Assembly: GCA_947168525.1 (NCBI GenBank)
Contig: CAMVMG010000001.1
Location: forward strand, 248,001-312,000
Direction of reading: 5' to 3'
Origin: an uncultured Bacteroidales bacterium
GTDB taxonomy: Bacteria; Bacteroidota; Bacteroidia; Bacteroidales; UBA932
Length of the DNA: 64,000 nucleotides
Part shown: positions 16,678 to 26,059 of the stretch, one piece after another
How the letters are laid out: every line of letters begins with the position of its first letter
Position numbering within the stretch: position 1 is the first letter of the stretch
Made by a program: the position numbers and the translations under genes
The notes under the pieces: model-generated
Told to the model about the DNA's origin: nothing
What the model saw: only the letters and a program-made list of their open reading frames with translations
Database searches by the model: none

Positions 16678-17667
16678 TTATTCGGCCCCTGACTGCTTGA
16701 ATTTTGCGTACGCCCTCAAGTAGGTTTTGTGGGGGATGGCGGGCGTGCCGAACAGGTATTCCCCCTCTTTCCGTACATTGCCGATGAGCCCGCTCTTGGC
16801 CAGGATGGTGGTATGGTCCGCTATCTTCACGTGTCCGACAATGCCTACCTGTCCTGCCAGGATGCAGTATTTCCCAATCTGGGTAGACCCGGCGATACCG
16901 CACTGTGCAGCCATGGCGGTATGGTCCCCCACCACCACGTTGTGGGCAATCTGGCACAGGTTGTCGATCTTCACGCCGTTGCCGATGATGGTGGATTCCA
17001 TCTGGGCACGGTCTACGGTGGTGTTGGAGCCAATCTCCACGTCGTTGCCGATGATCACGTTCCCCAGGTGCTCGATCTTCTTCCAGCTGCCATCCGGCTG
17101 GGGCGCATTCCCGAACCCGTCGGAGCCGATTACCACGCCGGAGTGGAGAATCACGTTGTTCCCAATCACCATCCCGGGATAGATGTGCACGCCCGGATAG
17201 AAGATGCAGTTTTTGCCGATGGTGCAGTCTGCCCCGATGGTCACGTGCGGGTGGAGGATGGTGTTGTCGCCGATGACCGTACGGCGGCCGATATGGCAGA
17301 AATCGTCCACCCACACCTTTTTACCGAATTTGGTAGAGAAATACCAGCGGGAACGGAGGCTTCGGTGGCGGCGGTATTTCTTTTTCTGGTCGGCGACATA
17401 CTGCAGCAGGTCTGCCACAGCGTTGTAGGCGTTTTCTACGCGGACCAGGGTGGCCTGGACCGGCTGTTTGGGCTCGAACGTACGGTTTACCAGGATCACC
17501 GAAGCCTTGCTGGTATACACGTACTGCTCGTACTTGGGGTTGGCGAAGAAGCTGATGGCGCCGGGTTTTCCGTGCTCGATCTTGGCGAACTTGGTGACGG
17601 TGACTTTTTCGTCCCCGTCAACGGTTCCCTTCAGGATTTCCGCCAGTTGTTTTGCTGTTAATTCCAT
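16678..17667 (-). CDS. lpxD: UDP-3-O-(3-hydroxyacyl)glucosamine N-acyltransferase
   Basis: Third enzyme of lipid A synthesis, adding the N-linked hydroxyacyl chain. The 329-residue protein has an N-terminal uridine-binding domain ([24 protein letters not shown] near 46) and a hexapeptide beta-helix from about residue 100 with catalytic His in QIAHNVVVG (near 235), and a C-terminal helix ending FKQSGAE. It starts 8 bases after gpmI. Confidence 0.95.
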   Translation of the reverse strand: MELTAKQLAEILKGTVDGDEKVTVTKFAKIEHGKPGAISFFANPKYEQYVYTSKASVILVNRTFEPKQPVQATLVRVENAYNAVADLLQYVADQKKKYRRHRSLRSRWYFSTKFGKKVWVDDFCHIGRRTVIGDNTILHPHVTIGADCTIGKNCIFYPGVHIYPGMVIGNNVILHSGVVIGSDGFGNAPQPDGSWKKIEHLGNVIIGNDVEIGSNTTVDRAQMESTIIGNGVKIDNLCQIAHNVVVGDHTAMAAQCGIAGSTQIGKYCILAGQVGIVGHVKIADHTTILAKSGLIGNVRKEGEYLFGTPAIPHKTYLRAYAKFKQSGAE

Positions 17668-17675
17668 GCCTGTGT

Positions 17676-19199
17676 TTAAATCAGTGGCTCTGCAGTCATG
17701 GCTGCGGGCTGCGCAATACCCATGAGTTTGAGGATGGTGGGCGCCACGTTGCAGAGGGCGCCGTCCTTTACCTGTTTCACCTGGTCGCCCGCGTTGATTA
17801 CCACGAACTGGACGGTGTTCAGGGAGTGGGCCGTGTTGGGGGTACCGTCGGCGTTGACGGCGAAGTCAGCGTTGCCGTGGTCGGCCGTGAGCAGCACCAC
17901 ATAGTTCTGGGCGATAGCTTCGTCCACCACCTGGCCCACCAGGCGGTCGATGCAGGTGACGGCTTGGGTGATGGAGGTGTATACGCCGGTGTGGCCCACC
18001 ATGTCACCGTTGGCAAAGTTGAGAATGATCATGTCCTGTTTTCCGCTCCGGATTTCGCCAATCAGCTTCTCCGCCACCTCGGGGGCACTCATCTGGGGAA
18101 GCAGGTCGTAGGTGGGAACCTTGGGGGAGTTTACCAGGATGCGGTCCTCGTTCTCGAACACGGTCTCGCGGCCGCCGTTGAAGAAGAAGGTTACATGGGC
18201 GTATTTTTCGGTTTCGGCAATGCGGAGCTGGTGCTTCCCGGCCTTGGAAACCGTCTCTCCCAGGGTGTCCTGCACCAGCTCCTTGTCGAAGAGGATGTGC
18301 ACGCCCGTGAAGGAGGCGTCGTACGGGGTGAGGCAGCAATAGTACAGGGGAATGGTGTGCATCCCCTCTTCCGGCATGTCTTTCTGGGTGAGCACGGAGG
18401 TGAGCTCGCGGGCACGGTCGTTGCGGAAGTTGTAGAAGATGACGGCATCGCCTTCCTCGATGGTAGCGAGCGGCTTTCCGTCGGCTCCGGTTACCACGAT
18501 GGGCTTGATGAACTCGTCCGTGACGTCGGCGTCATAGCTGGCCTGGATACCTTCCTGGGCCGACGTGAACGCGGCGCCCTTGCCTTCTACCAGGAGGTCG
18601 TAGGCCTCTTTCACCCGGCCCCAGCGTTTGTCGCGGTCCATGGCATAGAACCGGCCGCAGACCGACGCTACCTTGCCCGTGGTCTGAGCCATTTTCTCTT
18701 CCAGTTCCTTCACGAAGCCCAAGCCGCTGCGGGGATCCGTGTCGCGGCCGTCCATGAAGGCATGGACATACACTTTCTCCAGCCCTTCTTCTCTGGCCAC
18801 GCGGAGGAATTCGTACACATGGTCCAGCGAGCTGTGCACGCCGCCGTGGGAGGTGAGGCCCATCAGGTGCAGCTTCTTGCCGCTCTTTTTCACATATTCA
18901 TAGGCGGCTTTGATTTCCGCATTCTCCAGCAGCTTGTGCTCCCGGCAGGCGATATTGATCTTCACAAGGTCCTGATACACCACGCGGCCGGCCCCCAGAT
19001 TCATGTGGCCTACCTCGGAGTTGCCCATCTGGCCTTCCGGAAGGCCGACATACTCGCCGCAGGCCTGCAGGTGGCCGCAGGGATACTTGGCGCGGAGGGC
19101 GTCGATGTGGGGAGTGCCCTGGGTCCAGATGGCGTTGGAATAGTCGTGACGGCCTTCACCCCAGCCGTCCAGGATCATGAGAAGTACTTTTCTGTTCAT
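17676..19199 (-). CDS. gpmI: 2,3-bisphosphoglycerate-independent phosphoglycerate mutase
   Basis: Interconverts 3- and 2-phosphoglycerate using two Mn ions. The 507-residue protein starts [14 protein letters not shown] and has the alkaline-phosphatase-superfamily metal site DGWG (residues 11-14), the phosphorylated Ser61 in [22 protein letters not shown] and the late TADHGNAD. The frame is open further upstream, but ATG 19199 gives the family N-terminus. Placement inside a lipid A and tRNA-modification run seems to be simple gene stacking. Confidence 0.96.
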   Translation of the reverse strand: MNRKVLLMILDGWGEGRHDYSNAIWTQGTPHIDALRAKYPCGHLQACGEYVGLPEGQMGNSEVGHMNLGAGRVVYQDLVKINIACREHKLLENAEIKAAYEYVKKSGKKLHLMGLTSHGGVHSSLDHVYEFLRVAREEGLEKVYVHAFMDGRDTDPRSGLGFVKELEEKMAQTTGKVASVCGRFYAMDRDKRWGRVKEAYDLLVEGKGAAFTSAQEGIQASYDADVTDEFIKPIVVTGADGKPLATIEEGDAVIFYNFRNDRARELTSVLTQKDMPEEGMHTIPLYYCCLTPYDASFTGVHILFDKELVQDTLGETVSKAGKHQLRIAETEKYAHVTFFFNGGRETVFENEDRILVNSPKVPTYDLLPQMSAPEVAEKLIGEIRSGKQDMIILNFANGDMVGHTGVYTSITQAVTCIDRLVGQVVDEAIAQNYVVLLTADHGNADFAVNADGTPNTAHSLNTVQFVVINAGDQVKQVKDGALCNVAPTILKLMGIAQPAAMTAEPLI

Positions 19200-19232
19200 A
19201 TCGTTATTTGATTTATTATCTGTTGTGTTCTC

Positions 19233-19263
19233 CCCGGTTCCGACCGGGAATCCTACAAAGTTA
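19233..19263 (-). promoter_or_regulatory. gpmI leader: -7 box and hairpin
   Basis: TAACTTTG reads leftward at 19263-19256, overlapping the tilS stop. It is followed by a small perfect hairpin, CCCGGT-CGGA-ACCGGG (19248-19233), before the gpmI ATG. No -33 TTTG is at the right place, so this is a partial promoter match. Confidence 0.45.
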
Positions 19264-20331
19264 ATCATTTTTCGCGGAAATACGAAGTATGCGGCGGGTA
19301 GATTGGGTTACCCGGACGGAATGGTCAATGCAGAAGCCACCCACAGCCAGTACGTGATGCGGGTCCCGGGCGCTTTTGAACAGCACCACGAAAGGCTTCT
19401 CATCGGCCGGGATGTGATGGTCCGTGAACCAGTCCTGCATCTTCTTCCTGCCCGGTGCGCCCAGCGGACGGATCCAGTCGCCGCTTTCCCATCGGCCTTC
19501 CACCAGTTCCCCGGCCTTGTGGGCGTCCAGGATGAGCGTCCCTTCCGGCTGCTTTACCGGCTTTGTCCCGTCCCAAATCTCCTCCGTTACTACAAACGCT
19601 TCCGCGCGGACGGATTTTGGGCCGATTTCCCGTCCGAAGCCGTCTATTTGTGCGGTATGGACGGATTTTGGGCCGATTTCCCGTCCGGGCAGTTCTTCGG
19701 CAAAACGCTTCATATCCCGGTTCAGGGTTTCCACGAAACGGGGATTGATTTCCCGGAAAACCGGGAACACCTGGTTCCGGATCTTGTTGCGTTTGCAGTC
19801 GTTCTGCGCGTTGGAGGCATCTTCCCGCCAGGGAACGCCGTGCTCCCGGGCAAAGGCCTTGATCTCTTCACGGGTCATCTCCAGCAGCGGCCTCAGCAGG
19901 GGGATATCCCCAAACGCCGGGTCCGGAACAGAACCGCTGGCTTTCATGCCGGTGATACCGCGCAGGCCGGTCCCGCGCAAAAGGTTCAGGATCAGGGTTT
20001 CTGCGTTGTCATTGGCATTGTGGGCCACGGCGACAGCCTCGTAGCCGAATTCCCGGCACAGCTCCCCAAACCAGTGGTAGCGGAGCCTCCGGGCGGCCAT
20101 CTCCACAGAAATACCCTCCGCCGCGGCGAATGCCCGGGTGTCAAAGCGCCTGACATGGCAAGTAACGCCATGGCTGGCCGCCCAGCTGCGCACCAGGGCC
20201 TCGTCGGCATCGCTCTCTGCGCTCCGCAACGAGAAATTGCAATGGGCAATGGCAAAAGGCCCGCCTTCCAGACGGACCTTTTCTGCCAGGCACATCGAGT
20301 CGATGCCTCCGCTGACGGCTACAAGGATCAT
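19261..20331 (-). CDS. tilS: tRNA(Ile)-lysidine synthase
   Basis: Modifies C34 of the AUA-reading tRNA(Ile) to lysidine. The PP-loop SGGIDS is at residues 7-12, so the protein has almost no N-terminal leader; [11 protein letters not shown], the [16 protein letters not shown] motif and a C-terminal substrate-recognition domain ([12 protein letters not shown]) follow. At 356 residues it is shorter than many relatives. Residues about 215-242 hold two copies of GREIGPKSV produced by a 51-base in-frame duplication. The start overlaps the DUF3078 stop as ATGA, which fixes it. Confidence 0.9.
   Translation of the reverse strand: MILVAVSGGIDSMCLAEKVRLEGGPFAIAHCNFSLRSAESDADEALVRSWAASHGVTCHVRRFDTRAFAAAEGISVEMAARRLRYHWFGELCREFGYEAVAVAHNANDNAETLILNLLRGTGLRGITGMKASGSVPDPAFGDIPLLRPLLEMTREEIKAFAREHGVPWREDASNAQNDCKRNKIRNQVFPVFREINPRFVETLNRDMKRFAEELPGREIGPKSVHTAQIDGFGREIGPKSVRAEAFVVTEEIWDGTKPVKQPEGTLILDAHKAGELVEGRWESGDWIRPLGAPGRKKMQDWFTDHHIPADEKPFVVLFKSARDPHHVLAVGGFCIDHSVRVTQSTRRILRISAKND
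19608..19687. repeat. Two direct 29-base copies inside tilS, period 51
   Basis: Identical 29-base units at 19608-19636 and 19659-19687, each ending in inverted GGACGG/CCGTCC. The 51-base period keeps the frame, adding about 17 residues between the catalytic and C-terminal domains. Confidence 0.88.
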
Positions 20332-21407
20332 TTCTTATTGGTGATGGTGTAGGTGAAGCCGAACTCCATGAATTCCCGGAACTGGACACCCTTGGTATCT
20401 GCCTTTCCGTCTCCAGTGGTGTCACGAACCAGCACGCACGGGTCGTAGATCAGGTTGGTGGATACCGTGAGGGCAAAGTACTTGGCCAGTTTCCAGAACA
20501 CTTTGTTGTCCCAGGTGAGACGGGGTTCTACCTTGGGCGTGAGGTAGTTGTAGAAGGCGGTGAACTGCGTGGTGTAGGAGAAGGCGTCGTTAATCACCCA
20601 GGCGGCGTCGGCCTTGATCTGGGCGCCGAACTCCATACGGACCGACCTGAAAAGGCCGTAGTTCCTGTCGGCGTTGGCCTGTTTGCGGGCGTCGGCGCTG
20701 TCATTCTCTCTCAGTGCCATGCCGTACGTGTAGCGCAGGTCGGGGATGCCCACAATCACGGCGCCGCCGGAAATGGGAGCCACGTTCAGGGAGAACCAGG
20801 GGGCGGGGGTCCAAAGGGCACCGATACCCACATTGAGATAGGCGGGAGCGAAAAGGCCGGACTTGAGGACGCGGGCGTTCTCCCAGTCCCTGGTGGACGG
20901 CTCGATCACGTTTCCCTCCGCATCTTTGGCCGTGGCCGGCGTCTTGTAATCGTAGTTGTTCCCGAACTGGGTCTTGAAGTCGAAGCTGCCCGAATAGGCC
21001 AGGTTCTTCACCGGTGTCTCGTAGCCCCACTTGGACTCCAGGTAGATACGGTCTTTGTTCTTCTGGATGATGGGTTTGTCCGCACTGTACAGGAAACCGT
21101 AGTCCAGCTGCAGGCGGTTGGTGCCGATGAGTTTATCTTTGGCGTAGTTGGCGCTGGCATCTACGTTGCCGGCCAGGGATACATTGTTGTATCCGCCGGC
21201 GGCCCACTGGCTCAGGTAGGTCTGGCCGAAGTTGATGTTGGTGAGGATGGTGTTGGTCCAGTATTTGGGCTTTTCCACGGCAACGGGGACATCCTCCGCG
21301 GCGCTGAGGGCGGCGGCGGCCGCTGCGGCGGCCTCCTGCGTATTCTGGGCCGATGCCGCCACGGTAACGGACAGTACGGCTAGGGCTGCAAAAATCTTTT
21401 TCATCAT
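20328..21407 (-). CDS. DUF3078 family outer-membrane-type protein
   Basis: A 359-residue exported protein with a signal peptide (about residues 1-20, cleaved after ASAQ) and an Ala-rich spacer, followed by the DUF3078 signature WTNTILTNINFGQTYLSQWAAGG split around LSQW. Alternating hydrophobic segments with aromatic ends and a final FTYTITNKK suggest a beta-barrel, so outer-membrane location is inferred. The family is Bacteroidota-specific without assigned function. It starts 3 bases after proS and is coupled to tilS by a 4-base overlap. Confidence 0.82.
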   Translation of the reverse strand: MMKKIFAALAVLSVTVAASAQNTQEAAAAAAAALSAAEDVPVAVEKPKYWTNTILTNINFGQTYLSQWAAGGYNNVSLAGNVDASANYAKDKLIGTNRLQLDYGFLYSADKPIIQKNKDRIYLESKWGYETPVKNLAYSGSFDFKTQFGNNYDYKTPATAKDAEGNVIEPSTRDWENARVLKSGLFAPAYLNVGIGALWTPAPWFSLNVAPISGGAVIVGIPDLRYTYGMALRENDSADARKQANADRNYGLFRSVRMEFGAQIKADAAWVINDAFSYTTQFTAFYNYLTPKVEPRLTWDNKVFWKLAKYFALTVSTNLIYDPCVLVRDTTGDGKADTKGVQFREFMEFGFTYTITNKK

Positions 21408-21410
21408 ATT

Positions 21411-22889
21411 CTAATAACTTCTTGCAAACAATACTCTCTGATGGGAAGGCTTGCCGGTGTAAATGCACTTGCCTTCTTCCATGCACACGGCGCTGTCCAC
21501 GGGGATGCAGCGGATAGTGGCCTTGGTCTCTTCCTGGATCTTGGCTTCGGTCTCTGCGGTGCCGTCCCAGTGGCACAGGAGGAACCCGCCTTTTTCAATC
21601 TCCACCTTGAACTCTTCCCAGGTGTCTACCTTGCGGATGGAGGAGTCGCGGAAGGCCAGGGCCTTATTGTAGATGTTTTTCTGGATGTCGTCCAGCAGGC
21701 CGATGATGCGGTCTTCCAGACCTTCCAGCGGTTCTGAAATCTTTTCCAGCGTGTCCCGGCGGCACACTTCCACGGTGCCGTTCTGCAGGTCCCTCGGGCC
21801 CATGGCCAGCCGGACCGGAACGCCTTTTAGCTCCCATTCTGCAAATTTGAAGCCCGGGCGGAGGGTGTCCCTGTCGTCCACCTCTACGCTGTGTCCCTTG
21901 GCCTCCAGCACCTTCTTGAGCGCGAACATCTTGTCCAGCACGGCACTCCGCTCTTCGTCGCTCTTGTAGATAGGTACCATGACAACCTGGATCGGAGCCA
22001 GTGCAGGCGGCAGCACCAGGCCGTTATCGTCTCCGTGGGCCATGATCAGGGCACCCATCAGGCGGGTGCTCACGCCCCAGGAAGTGGCCCACACATAATC
22101 TTCCTTCCCTTCATTGTTGGTAAAGGTGACGCCGAAGCTCTTGGCGAAATTCTGGCCCAGGAAATGGGAGGTGCCGGCCTGAAGGGCTTTTCCGTCCTGC
22201 ATCATGGCCTCGATGGTCATGGTGTCCAGGGCGCCGGCAAACCGCTCTCCCGGGCTCTTGTGGCCCACTACCACGGGAAGGGCCATCACTTCGCGGGCGA
22301 ATCTGGCATACACGTTCACCATCTGTTCCTTGCGCTGCTCGGCCTCTTCTGCGGTGGCATGGGCGGTATGGCCCTCCTGCCAGAGGAATTCGGCGGTTCT
22401 GAGGAACAGGCGGGTGCGCATTTCCCAGCGCACCACGTTGCACCACTGGTTGCACAGCACGGGAAGGTCTCTCCAACTGTGGATCCAGTTTTTATAAGTA
22501 TTCCAGATAATGGTTTCCGAGGTGGGACGGACGATGAGTTCTTCTTCCAGTTTAGCATCCGGGTCTACCACGACGCCGGTGCCGTCCGGGCTGTTCATCA
22601 GGCGGTGATGCGTGACCACGGCGCATTCCTTGGCGAATCCCGCCACATGCTCCGCCTCCCGGCTGAAGAAAGACTTGGGAATGAACAGGGGAAAGTAGGC
22701 ATTCTTTACACCCGTTTCCTTGAACATGCCGTCCAGGATATGCTGCATCTTTTCCCAGATGGCATAGCCGTAAGGCTTGATGACCATGCATCCGCGCACG
22801 GCCGACTGCTCTGCAAGATCTGCCTTTACTACCAGGTCGTTGTACCACTGGGAGTAATTGTCTTTCCTACTGGTTACCTCTTTTGCCAT
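21411..22889 (-). CDS. proS: Prolyl-tRNA synthetase (short, archaeal/eukaryote-type)
   Basis: Class II synthetase charging tRNA(Pro). The 492-residue protein begins [20 protein letters not shown], the opening of the compact type lacking the bacterial insertion editing domain, and shows RPTSETIIW, motif 2 ([20 protein letters not shown] region) and the Gly-rich motif 3, then an anticodon-binding domain and a zinc-like C-terminal region ending FARSY. The ATG at 22889 follows a divergent promoter gap. It heads the minus-strand operon proS-DUF3078-tilS. Confidence 0.95.
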   Translation of the reverse strand: MAKEVTSRKDNYSQWYNDLVVKADLAEQSAVRGCMVIKPYGYAIWEKMQHILDGMFKETGVKNAYFPLFIPKSFFSREAEHVAGFAKECAVVTHHRLMNSPDGTGVVVDPDAKLEEELIVRPTSETIIWNTYKNWIHSWRDLPVLCNQWCNVVRWEMRTRLFLRTAEFLWQEGHTAHATAEEAEQRKEQMVNVYARFAREVMALPVVVGHKSPGERFAGALDTMTIEAMMQDGKALQAGTSHFLGQNFAKSFGVTFTNNEGKEDYVWATSWGVSTRLMGALIMAHGDDNGLVLPPALAPIQVVMVPIYKSDEERSAVLDKMFALKKVLEAKGHSVEVDDRDTLRPGFKFAEWELKGVPVRLAMGPRDLQNGTVEVCRRDTLEKISEPLEGLEDRIIGLLDDIQKNIYNKALAFRDSSIRKVDTWEEFKVEIEKGGFLLCHWDGTAETEAKIQEETKATIRCIPVDSAVCMEEGKCIYTGKPSHQRVLFARSY

Positions 22890-22991
22890 AATTTTATTGC
22901 TTTTTATCTTTTTTGTGCTTATAATTGTTCCCGGGAAACGGAATTTGGTTCAAATTTTGAAATAGGTTCCGTGAGCGGGAGATTTCGCCCG

Positions 22992-22999
22992 CAAAGATA
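22992..22999 (-). promoter_or_regulatory. -7 box for proS
   Basis: TATCTTTG reads leftward at 22999-22992 in the 143-base divergent gap. No TTTG is at -33. The rightward gene at 23033 has instead an unusually strong ribosome site, AAAGGAGG at 23017-23024. Confidence 0.45.
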
Positions 23000-23032
23000 C
23001 TTATTTTTATTGGATAAAAGGAGGTACTGACG

Positions 23033-24250
23033 ATGAAAAAGAGATTTATGGCATATGCGCTTGGTGCCTTTGCCACCCTGTCCTGCGCTTCGGTTGCCGG
23101 GCTTCAGACCCAGACCTACGACGACGGAGTGTACACCCGCCCTGCCGTGGCGGCTGCCCCCGCCGTAACCCAGGACCAACTGGACAATCTGCTTGCAGAC
23201 AGCCGGTCATCCGAGGCATATATACTCAGCGGAGGGGATACCCTGGTGGTCCCCGCTGGAAAAAGCATCCGCATCAACAAGGAAAACACGCTTGTCACGG
23301 TAACGGACACGCCGGACTGGATGTGGAACTATTCCTTCGCCTACAGCCCCTGGTATTTCCGGGATTATTATTTCTACAGGCCCTGGTACCGTTACAATCC
23401 CTGGTACTACAGCTCCTGGTATTACGACCCCTGGTACTATGATTCCTGGTACTATTACGATTACTGGTACGGCCCCTACCGTCACGGTTTCTACAGCCCC
23501 TGGTTTTACGGTTCCTGGAACTACTGGTACGACCCTTACTATTACAGATTCTCCTACTGGACGCACCCCTATTATTACTACGGCTATTATGACGGGTACT
23601 ATTACGGCGGCGGCGGCCGCCACCGCTGGGAGCCTTCCCTGGCTTCTTCGCTGGGCCACCGGGAAGGGAACTTCTCCGTGCGCGGCGGTGCATCGCAGCC
23701 CCGCAGCGGCGTCGCCCGTTCCTCGTCCCTGAGCCGTTCCGCCTCGGTTTCCCGCAGCGGCGCCGGTACTGCGGTGCGCACTTCGTCGGCCAGAGGGGCA
23801 TCCGGCGCGCGGACTACTTCCGCAGCCCGTGCCACCCGTTCCACCCGTTCCGCTGCCGGAATCAGCACTGCTTCCCGCACTGGCGTAACCCGCTCTGCAG
23901 GGAGCACCAGCGCCACCCGTTCCATGCAAAGCCGCTCTTCCGCAGGAACCAGCCGTTCTTCCGGCAGCGCCTCCGGTGTTTCCCGCTCTTCGGGCAGCGG
24001 CAATTACCGCAGTTCTTCCTCCGGGAACTACCGCAACTCCTCTTCCGGCAGCGTTTCCCGTTCCTCCGGCTCTGCCGCCACCCGTTCTTCGGGCGGTTAT
24101 TCCGGTAGCAGCACTTCCCGCTCTTCGGGCGGCTACTCCGGCAGCACCTCCCGCTCTTCCGGCGGCGGTTATTCCGGCAGTAGCACTTCCCGCTCTTCGG
24201 GCGGCGGGTCTTCCGGTGGTGGCTCCCGTTCTTCCGGCGGGCGCAGATAA
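23033..24250 (+). CDS. Exported low-complexity protein: Tyr/Trp-rich block then Ser/Arg/Gly-rich tail
   Basis: A 405-residue protein of unrecognised function. Residues 1-20 look like a signal peptide (ATLSCAS could be a non-canonical lipobox at Cys18). Residues about 35-90 look folded. About 95-195 are dominated by Tyr, Trp, Pro and Asp in motifs such as SWYYDPWYYDSW. The last 190 residues are almost only Ser, Arg, Gly, Ala and Thr, with repeated RSSGGYSGS units ending GGRR. Such composition suits a surface adhesive, nucleic-acid or polyanion-binding or self-assembling role, but that is inference. AAAGGAGG eight bases upstream fixes the start. The OmpP1 gene follows after 16 bases, so export or assembly by or with that porin is possible. 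Confidence 0.75.
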   Translation: MKKRFMAYALGAFATLSCASVAGLQTQTYDDGVYTRPAVAAAPAVTQDQLDNLLADSRSSEAYILSGGDTLVVPAGKSIRINKENTLVTVTDTPDWMWNYSFAYSPWYFRDYYFYRPWYRYNPWYYSSWYYDPWYYDSWYYYDYWYGPYRHGFYSPWFYGSWNYWYDPYYYRFSYWTHPYYYYGYYDGYYYGGGGRHRWEPSLASSLGHREGNFSVRGGASQPRSGVARSSSLSRSASVSRSGAGTAVRTSSARGASGARTTSAARATRSTRSAAGISTASRTGVTRSAGSTSATRSMQSRSSAGTSRSSGSASGVSRSSGSGNYRSSSSGNYRNSSSGSVSRSSGSAATRSSGGYSGSSTSRSSGGYSGSTSRSSGGGYSGSSTSRSSGGGSSGGGSRSSGGRR

Positions 24251-24266
24251 TTAATTGACGCAGAAA

Positions 24267-25922
24267 ATGATGAAAAAACTTCTTTCTATCTTAGTGCTGG
24301 CAACGGCCGCATGGGGAGCCGCTGCCCAAACCTGGCAGGATGCCTTCCTGTTCTCCGAGAACGTCTATGGAGGCACAGCCCGTACCGTGGGTATGGGCAA
24401 TGCCGTCACAGCCATCGGCGGAGATCCCGGCTCACTGGTATTCAACCCCGCCGGCTCTGCCGTGGCGTCGTATTCCCAGTCCGCCATTACCCCGGGAATC
24501 ACTTTCTCCGCCGCCAGCGCAACAGGTACCGTCCTGCCCGGTGACACCCGCCCCATAGGCTTCGGAGACCAGTCCCAGACCGGATACCTCCGGGGCAAGC
24601 TGCCCAACCTGTCCTTCATCACCAGCTTCGATACCGGCAAGCGGCGCGGGCTCAAGCGGTTTTCCGTGGGCTTGTCTTACAATGCCACCAACAATTTCAC
24701 CCAGCGCTTCAACGCGGCGGGTGTAAATCAGGACAATTCCTATGCAGCTTCGCTGGCTTCGTCGGCCGATGGCTTTGCCAAAGACGTCCTTGCCTCGGAA
24801 GACTGGTTCTATTATGGAGATGCTTCCCGTATGCCCGCCTGGGTGGATATGGTGGGATTCCGCAGCGGCATGATTAACAGCGTTACCGCCCAGGACGGCA
24901 CGTATATCGCCCTCACGGAGTCGATGGACGGGCAGGGGAATTTCCGCCTGGCCGCTCCCATCTACCAGCGGTACGGTCGCCAGTCAACCGGTTACAAGGG
25001 AGATTTCGTGATCAACTTCGGCGCTAATGTCTCTGACGTCTTCTATTTCGGCGCCAACCTGGGTGTGATCAACCTCAAATACAGCCAGGTGCAGTATTGG
25101 CAGGAAAGCCCGGAGAACGAGAATGAGTTTCCCACCATCGGCTATTCCGACGGCAGCACCGCCCGTTTTTCCAGCCTGCTGATGCAGCAGAATTACCGGG
25201 CCAGCGGGGCGGGTATTTACGTGAAGGCCGGCGTGCTCTGGCGTCCCACGCCTTCGCTGCGGCTGGCTGCCGCCGTCCAGACGCCCGCCACCCTGCGCAT
25301 CACCGAGCGCTATGGCTATAAGGGCCAGGTCACCCTTTCCGGCAAGACTTCTCCTTCCGCCAGCTCGCCGGAAGACGAGTGGAGCTATGAGATGCGCATG
25401 CCCCTTAGGATCAATGCTGGCGTGGCCTATTCGCTGGGCAATGCCGCCGTTGTCAGTGCAGACTATGAGTTTGTCAATTACGGGTCGGCCCGCTATGCCG
25501 CTGTGTCCTCGGAAGACGGCTTTTTCGCAGAGAGCACTTTCTCCGGCGTCAATGATGATATCGCCCGGCAGCTGGGCGGGGTGCACATGCTTCGCGTGGG
25601 TGCGGAGGTAAAGCCCATTCCCGCAGTGGCCGTCCGGGCCGGTTACAACCTTACCACCGGAGCAGAAAAGGGCCTGGGGAACTTGCTCCGCCACGCATTC
25701 TCCCTGGGCGCCGGCTGGTCGTCCAAGGGTGCTTTCTACCTGGATGCGGCCGTCCGTCTCCGGACAGTTCCCGCCGAGTATATCATTCCCTATTATTACT
25801 TCGAGGCTCCGGATCCCAACCGCTACTACGAGAAGATTATCCGCGAAGATGTCCTGACACCGGAAGTGGAGGTGAAATCCCTCTTTGCAGATGCCCTCCT
25901 GACGTTGGGCTGGCGGTTCTGA
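24267..25922 (+). CDS. OmpP1/FadL-family outer-membrane transporter
   Basis: A 551-residue beta-barrel predicted to move hydrophobic compounds across the outer membrane. It has a signal peptide (MMKKLLSILVLATAAWGAAAQ split at the Ala run), then ENVYGGTARTVGMGNAVTAIGGD, the N-terminal region characteristic of OmpP1/FadL, NPAGSA, and a C-terminal barrel strand ending LTLGWRF with a terminal Phe. ATGs at 24267 and 24270 are adjacent. Bacteroidota relatives are often labelled hemin receptor without proof. Confidence 0.87.
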   Translation: MMKKLLSILVLATAAWGAAAQTWQDAFLFSENVYGGTARTVGMGNAVTAIGGDPGSLVFNPAGSAVASYSQSAITPGITFSAASATGTVLPGDTRPIGFGDQSQTGYLRGKLPNLSFITSFDTGKRRGLKRFSVGLSYNATNNFTQRFNAAGVNQDNSYAASLASSADGFAKDVLASEDWFYYGDASRMPAWVDMVGFRSGMINSVTAQDGTYIALTESMDGQGNFRLAAPIYQRYGRQSTGYKGDFVINFGANVSDVFYFGANLGVINLKYSQVQYWQESPENENEFPTIGYSDGSTARFSSLLMQQNYRASGAGIYVKAGVLWRPTPSLRLAAAVQTPATLRITERYGYKGQVTLSGKTSPSASSPEDEWSYEMRMPLRINAGVAYSLGNAAVVSADYEFVNYGSARYAAVSSEDGFFAESTFSGVNDDIARQLGGVHMLRVGAEVKPIPAVAVRAGYNLTTGAEKGLGNLLRHAFSLGAGWSSKGAFYLDAAVRLRTVPAEYIIPYYYFEAPDPNRYYEKIIREDVLTPEVEVKSLFADALLTLGWRF

Positions 25923-25933
25923 CACCCCGGTTT

Positions 25934-25974
25934 CTGACAAATTGTCAGCCCGGAAAGGCTGGCACGATGTTCGA
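25934..25974 (+). promoter_or_regulatory. Perfect palindrome and sigma-54-like promoter upstream of dnaK
   Basis: CTGACAAATTGTCAG (25934-25948) has 7-bp arms around a central A. Eleven bases later TGGCACG (25960-25966), four bases and TCGA (25971-25974) resemble a sigma-54 -24/-12 element, with the -12 part imperfect (consensus TTGC). This arrangement, operator-like palindrome then promoter then chaperone gene, points to stress control of dnaK. Confidence 0.5.
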
Positions 25975-25980
25975 TAATCA

Positions 25981-26011
25981 AGAGGCGTTGCCCACTGCGG
26001 GCGGCGCCTCT
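25981..26011. terminator. 13-bp hairpin in the ompP1-dnaK gap
   Basis: AGAGGCGTTGCCC (25981-25993) pairs with GGGCGGCGCCTCT (25999-26011) using two G-T pairs, loop ACTGC, then CTCTTTTG. It could terminate the upstream porin transcript or, if the promoter at 25960-25974 is used, protect the 5' end of the dnaK mRNA. Confidence 0.55.
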
Positions 26012-26059
26012 CTCTTTTGAGACGGGCTGAATGGAATAAATAATAAAAACGTAAATACT

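Noticed and set aside
23207..24003. Minus-strand frames opposite the Tyr/Trp- and Ser/Arg-rich gene
   Set aside because: They are low-complexity mirror images; only the plus frame has a signal peptide and a strong ribosome site.
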